Shown in pieces: positions 14,141 to 15,247 of a DNA stretch of 15,247 bases. The stretch is from 40-80 sp964503665 (GTDB lineage: Bacteria > Bacteroidota > Bacteroidia > Flavobacteriales_D > Crocinitomicaceae): positions 1-15,247 of the forward strand of contig CAZDAR010000057.1 of NCBI GenBank assembly GCA_964503665.1, given 5' to 3'. Below the pieces are notes generated by a model. The model made no database searches, had not been told where the DNA came from, and was given only the letters and a program-made list of their open reading frames with translations. Every line of letters starts with the position of its first letter. The stretch's first letter is position 1. The translations under genes and the position numbers were made by a program.

Positions 14141-15148
14141 ATGAAAAACACTCTTTTATTACTACTCATTTTTATTACTGGAAATCTTTTTTCACAAATA
14201 GAAATTAAATCAACAACTACTAAAACACCGTGTTACCAAAAGGAAGCTGACCGGATGAAAAAAACATATTTTGAATACGATTGTGGTAAAATTGCAGGTG
14301 TAGTCGATTGTAATGAGAAGTTAGAATATGAAGAACAATCAAATACATTTTATCTAGCTAATTCAGGAGGGAGATTTACTGGAACTTGTGAAACTTGCCA
14401 TAGAAATGGCTTACTAGAACGACGCATTTCGTTTGTTAACGGTCGAGAGGATGGAATAGATACGACTTATTACAAAAGCGGTTGCCCAATGGTTGTCCGT
14501 GAACATACGATTGGACTGGAAACTGGAACTTGGCGTTTTTACTATGACTCAACAGAGCAAACCGCCTGGATTCGTAACTATTTTAGAGGAATAAAACAAG
14601 GTGTTCATGTGTTTTTTGATAATTTAGGAGACACCACCATAATCGAAAATTATTCCAATGATTTACTGAATGGCGTTAAGAAAGTTTTCTTCACAAAAAA
14701 TAAAATAGAGCGAATTGCTTACTATAAGGACGGCGTTTTCAATGGACCATACACCACTTTTAATTTAGAAGGAAAGAAGACATCTGAGATGAATTATAAA
14801 ATGGGACAAAAAGACGGTGTTCTTACCTATTATTATGATGATGGTACCTTAATGAAAACTGAAAATTGGTCAAATGGTATTAAAAATGGACAGTTTACAG
14901 TTGTTTATTATAATGGTAGTTTACAATCAATCGAAAATTACAAAAAGGGAGTCAAAGAAGGGCTATTTGAGGAACGCTACAATGATCAAAAACTAAAGAG
15001 AAGGGCGATCTACAAAAAAGGATTAATCATTGAAGAACATCGATTTGATGAACAAGGAAATGAAACGTATACTTTTGGAGCTCAACCCTATACTGGAAAA
15101 GAAGATGACAATCTTCCAACGATACAAAAAGGTAAAAAAAAGAAATAA
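14141..15148 (+). CDS. Exported MORN/YwqK-type repeat protein
   Basis: A 335-residue protein starting MKNTLLLLLIFITGNLFSQ, a signal peptide with likely cleavage after Ser18, so it is exported but lacks a lipobox. The rest consists of about eight or nine repeats of about 23 residues in the YwqK/MORN2 style. Examples are NGxxDGxxTTYYxxG, KDGVFNGPYTTFNLEGK and NGIKNGQFTVVYYNGS. An N-terminal cysteine-bearing segment contains Cys31, Cys48, Cys57 and the CETCH motif at 83-87. The C-terminus is a basic KGKKKK tail. These beta-hairpin solenoids are common in Bacteroidota as secreted or periplasmic structural or binding proteins; automatic labels such as 'YwqK antitoxin' are not supported here. It is the last gene of the operon, 1 bp after the thioesterase stop. 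Confidence 0.85.
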   Translation: MKNTLLLLLIFITGNLFSQIEIKSTTTKTPCYQKEADRMKKTYFEYDCGKIAGVVDCNEKLEYEEQSNTFYLANSGGRFTGTCETCHRNGLLERRISFVNGREDGIDTTYYKSGCPMVVREHTIGLETGTWRFYYDSTEQTAWIRNYFRGIKQGVHVFFDNLGDTTIIENYSNDLLNGVKKVFFTKNKIERIAYYKDGVFNGPYTTFNLEGKKTSEMNYKMGQKDGVLTYYYDDGTLMKTENWSNGIKNGQFTVVYYNGSLQSIENYKKGVKEGLFEERYNDQKLKRRAIYKKGLIIEEHRFDEQGNETYTFGAQPYTGKEDDNLPTIQKGKKKK

Positions 15149-15247
15149 AATAGATTATGATCAACTGCTAAACATTGATATACCTGAAAATAATAACAAT
15201 AAATTATTTTCATTTTCTATTTAGAATGATTATAAATAACTACTTTT

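Noticed and set aside
14141..15148. Toxin-antitoxin interpretation of the MORN-repeat protein
   Set aside because: There is a signal peptide and no toxin-sized neighbour. The 'antitoxin' label of YwqK-type proteins does not fit this context.
15226..15247. Possible start of another gene at the right edge
   Set aside because: An ATG opens seven codons before the window ends. There is no ribosome binding site or other support, so nothing can be called. The 77 bp before it also show no feature.
1..15247. CRISPR array, tRNA or rRNA genes
   Set aside because: I saw no regularly spaced repeats, and no tRNA- or rRNA-like conserved segments in any intergenic gap.

Overview
This AT-rich window with tightly packed genes looks like chromosome from a Bacteroidota bacterium, most likely Flavobacteriales. 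Three things point there. Several starts are preceded by the Bacteroidota -7 promoter element TAnnTTTG. The sensor kinase has the 'AHQLGTPLSSL' H-box typical of that phylum. The protein families also fit: YwqK-type MORN-repeat protein, SiaB-type kinase, small 'CKKxYTCxCT' lipoproteins, single-domain RfaE2 and fused ADP-forming acyl-CoA synthetase. Genus and species cannot be fixed from the sequence.

Layout. Positions 1 to about 297 hold the 5' end of an IS982-family insertion sequence, transcribed leftwards off the window. From about 298 to 1655 there is a decayed small lipoprotein gene (one stop and one frameshift) downstream of an intact lipoprotein gene, both on the minus strand. A divergent pair follows on the plus strand: an orphan membrane histidine kinase and a FluC/CrcB fluoride channel sharing an ATGA overlap. 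The channel converges on a large minus-strand acyl-CoA synthetase, with a dispersed Bacteroidota-type repeat between the two 3' ends. A 357-bp divergent region then leads into panD, a YbhN-type membrane protein and rfaE2 (all overlapping), followed by an STAS protein and RNase Z. RNase Z converges on a minus-strand operon of CYTH triphosphatase, YkgJ-type zinc/iron-cluster protein and SiaB-like kinase. Finally, a rightward operon fills 10978-15148: FemAB/GNAT-like acyltransferase, PglF/WbpM-type nucleotide-sugar dehydratase, 4HBT thioesterase and exported MORN-repeat protein.

How the genes may work together. Cell-envelope and surface chemistry recurs: the heptose nucleotidyltransferase, YbhN-type protein, UDP-sugar dehydratase and FemAB-like transferase. 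A second theme is regulation by phosphorylation and partner switching: the orphan kinase, the STAS anti-sigma-antagonist-like protein and the SiaB-like kinase. The latter two lie close together on either side of rnz, but a functional link is inference. Coenzyme A metabolism appears in panD, the acyl-CoA synthetase and the thioesterase, which are not in one operon.

I found no CRISPR array, RNA gene, toxin-antitoxin pair or clearly novel defence system. The most informative irregularities are the lipoprotein pseudogene, the IS element whose transposase frame lacks an ATG, the SiaB/STAS arrangement, and the back-to-back promoters that seem to give a leaderless mRNA for the FemAB-like gene.
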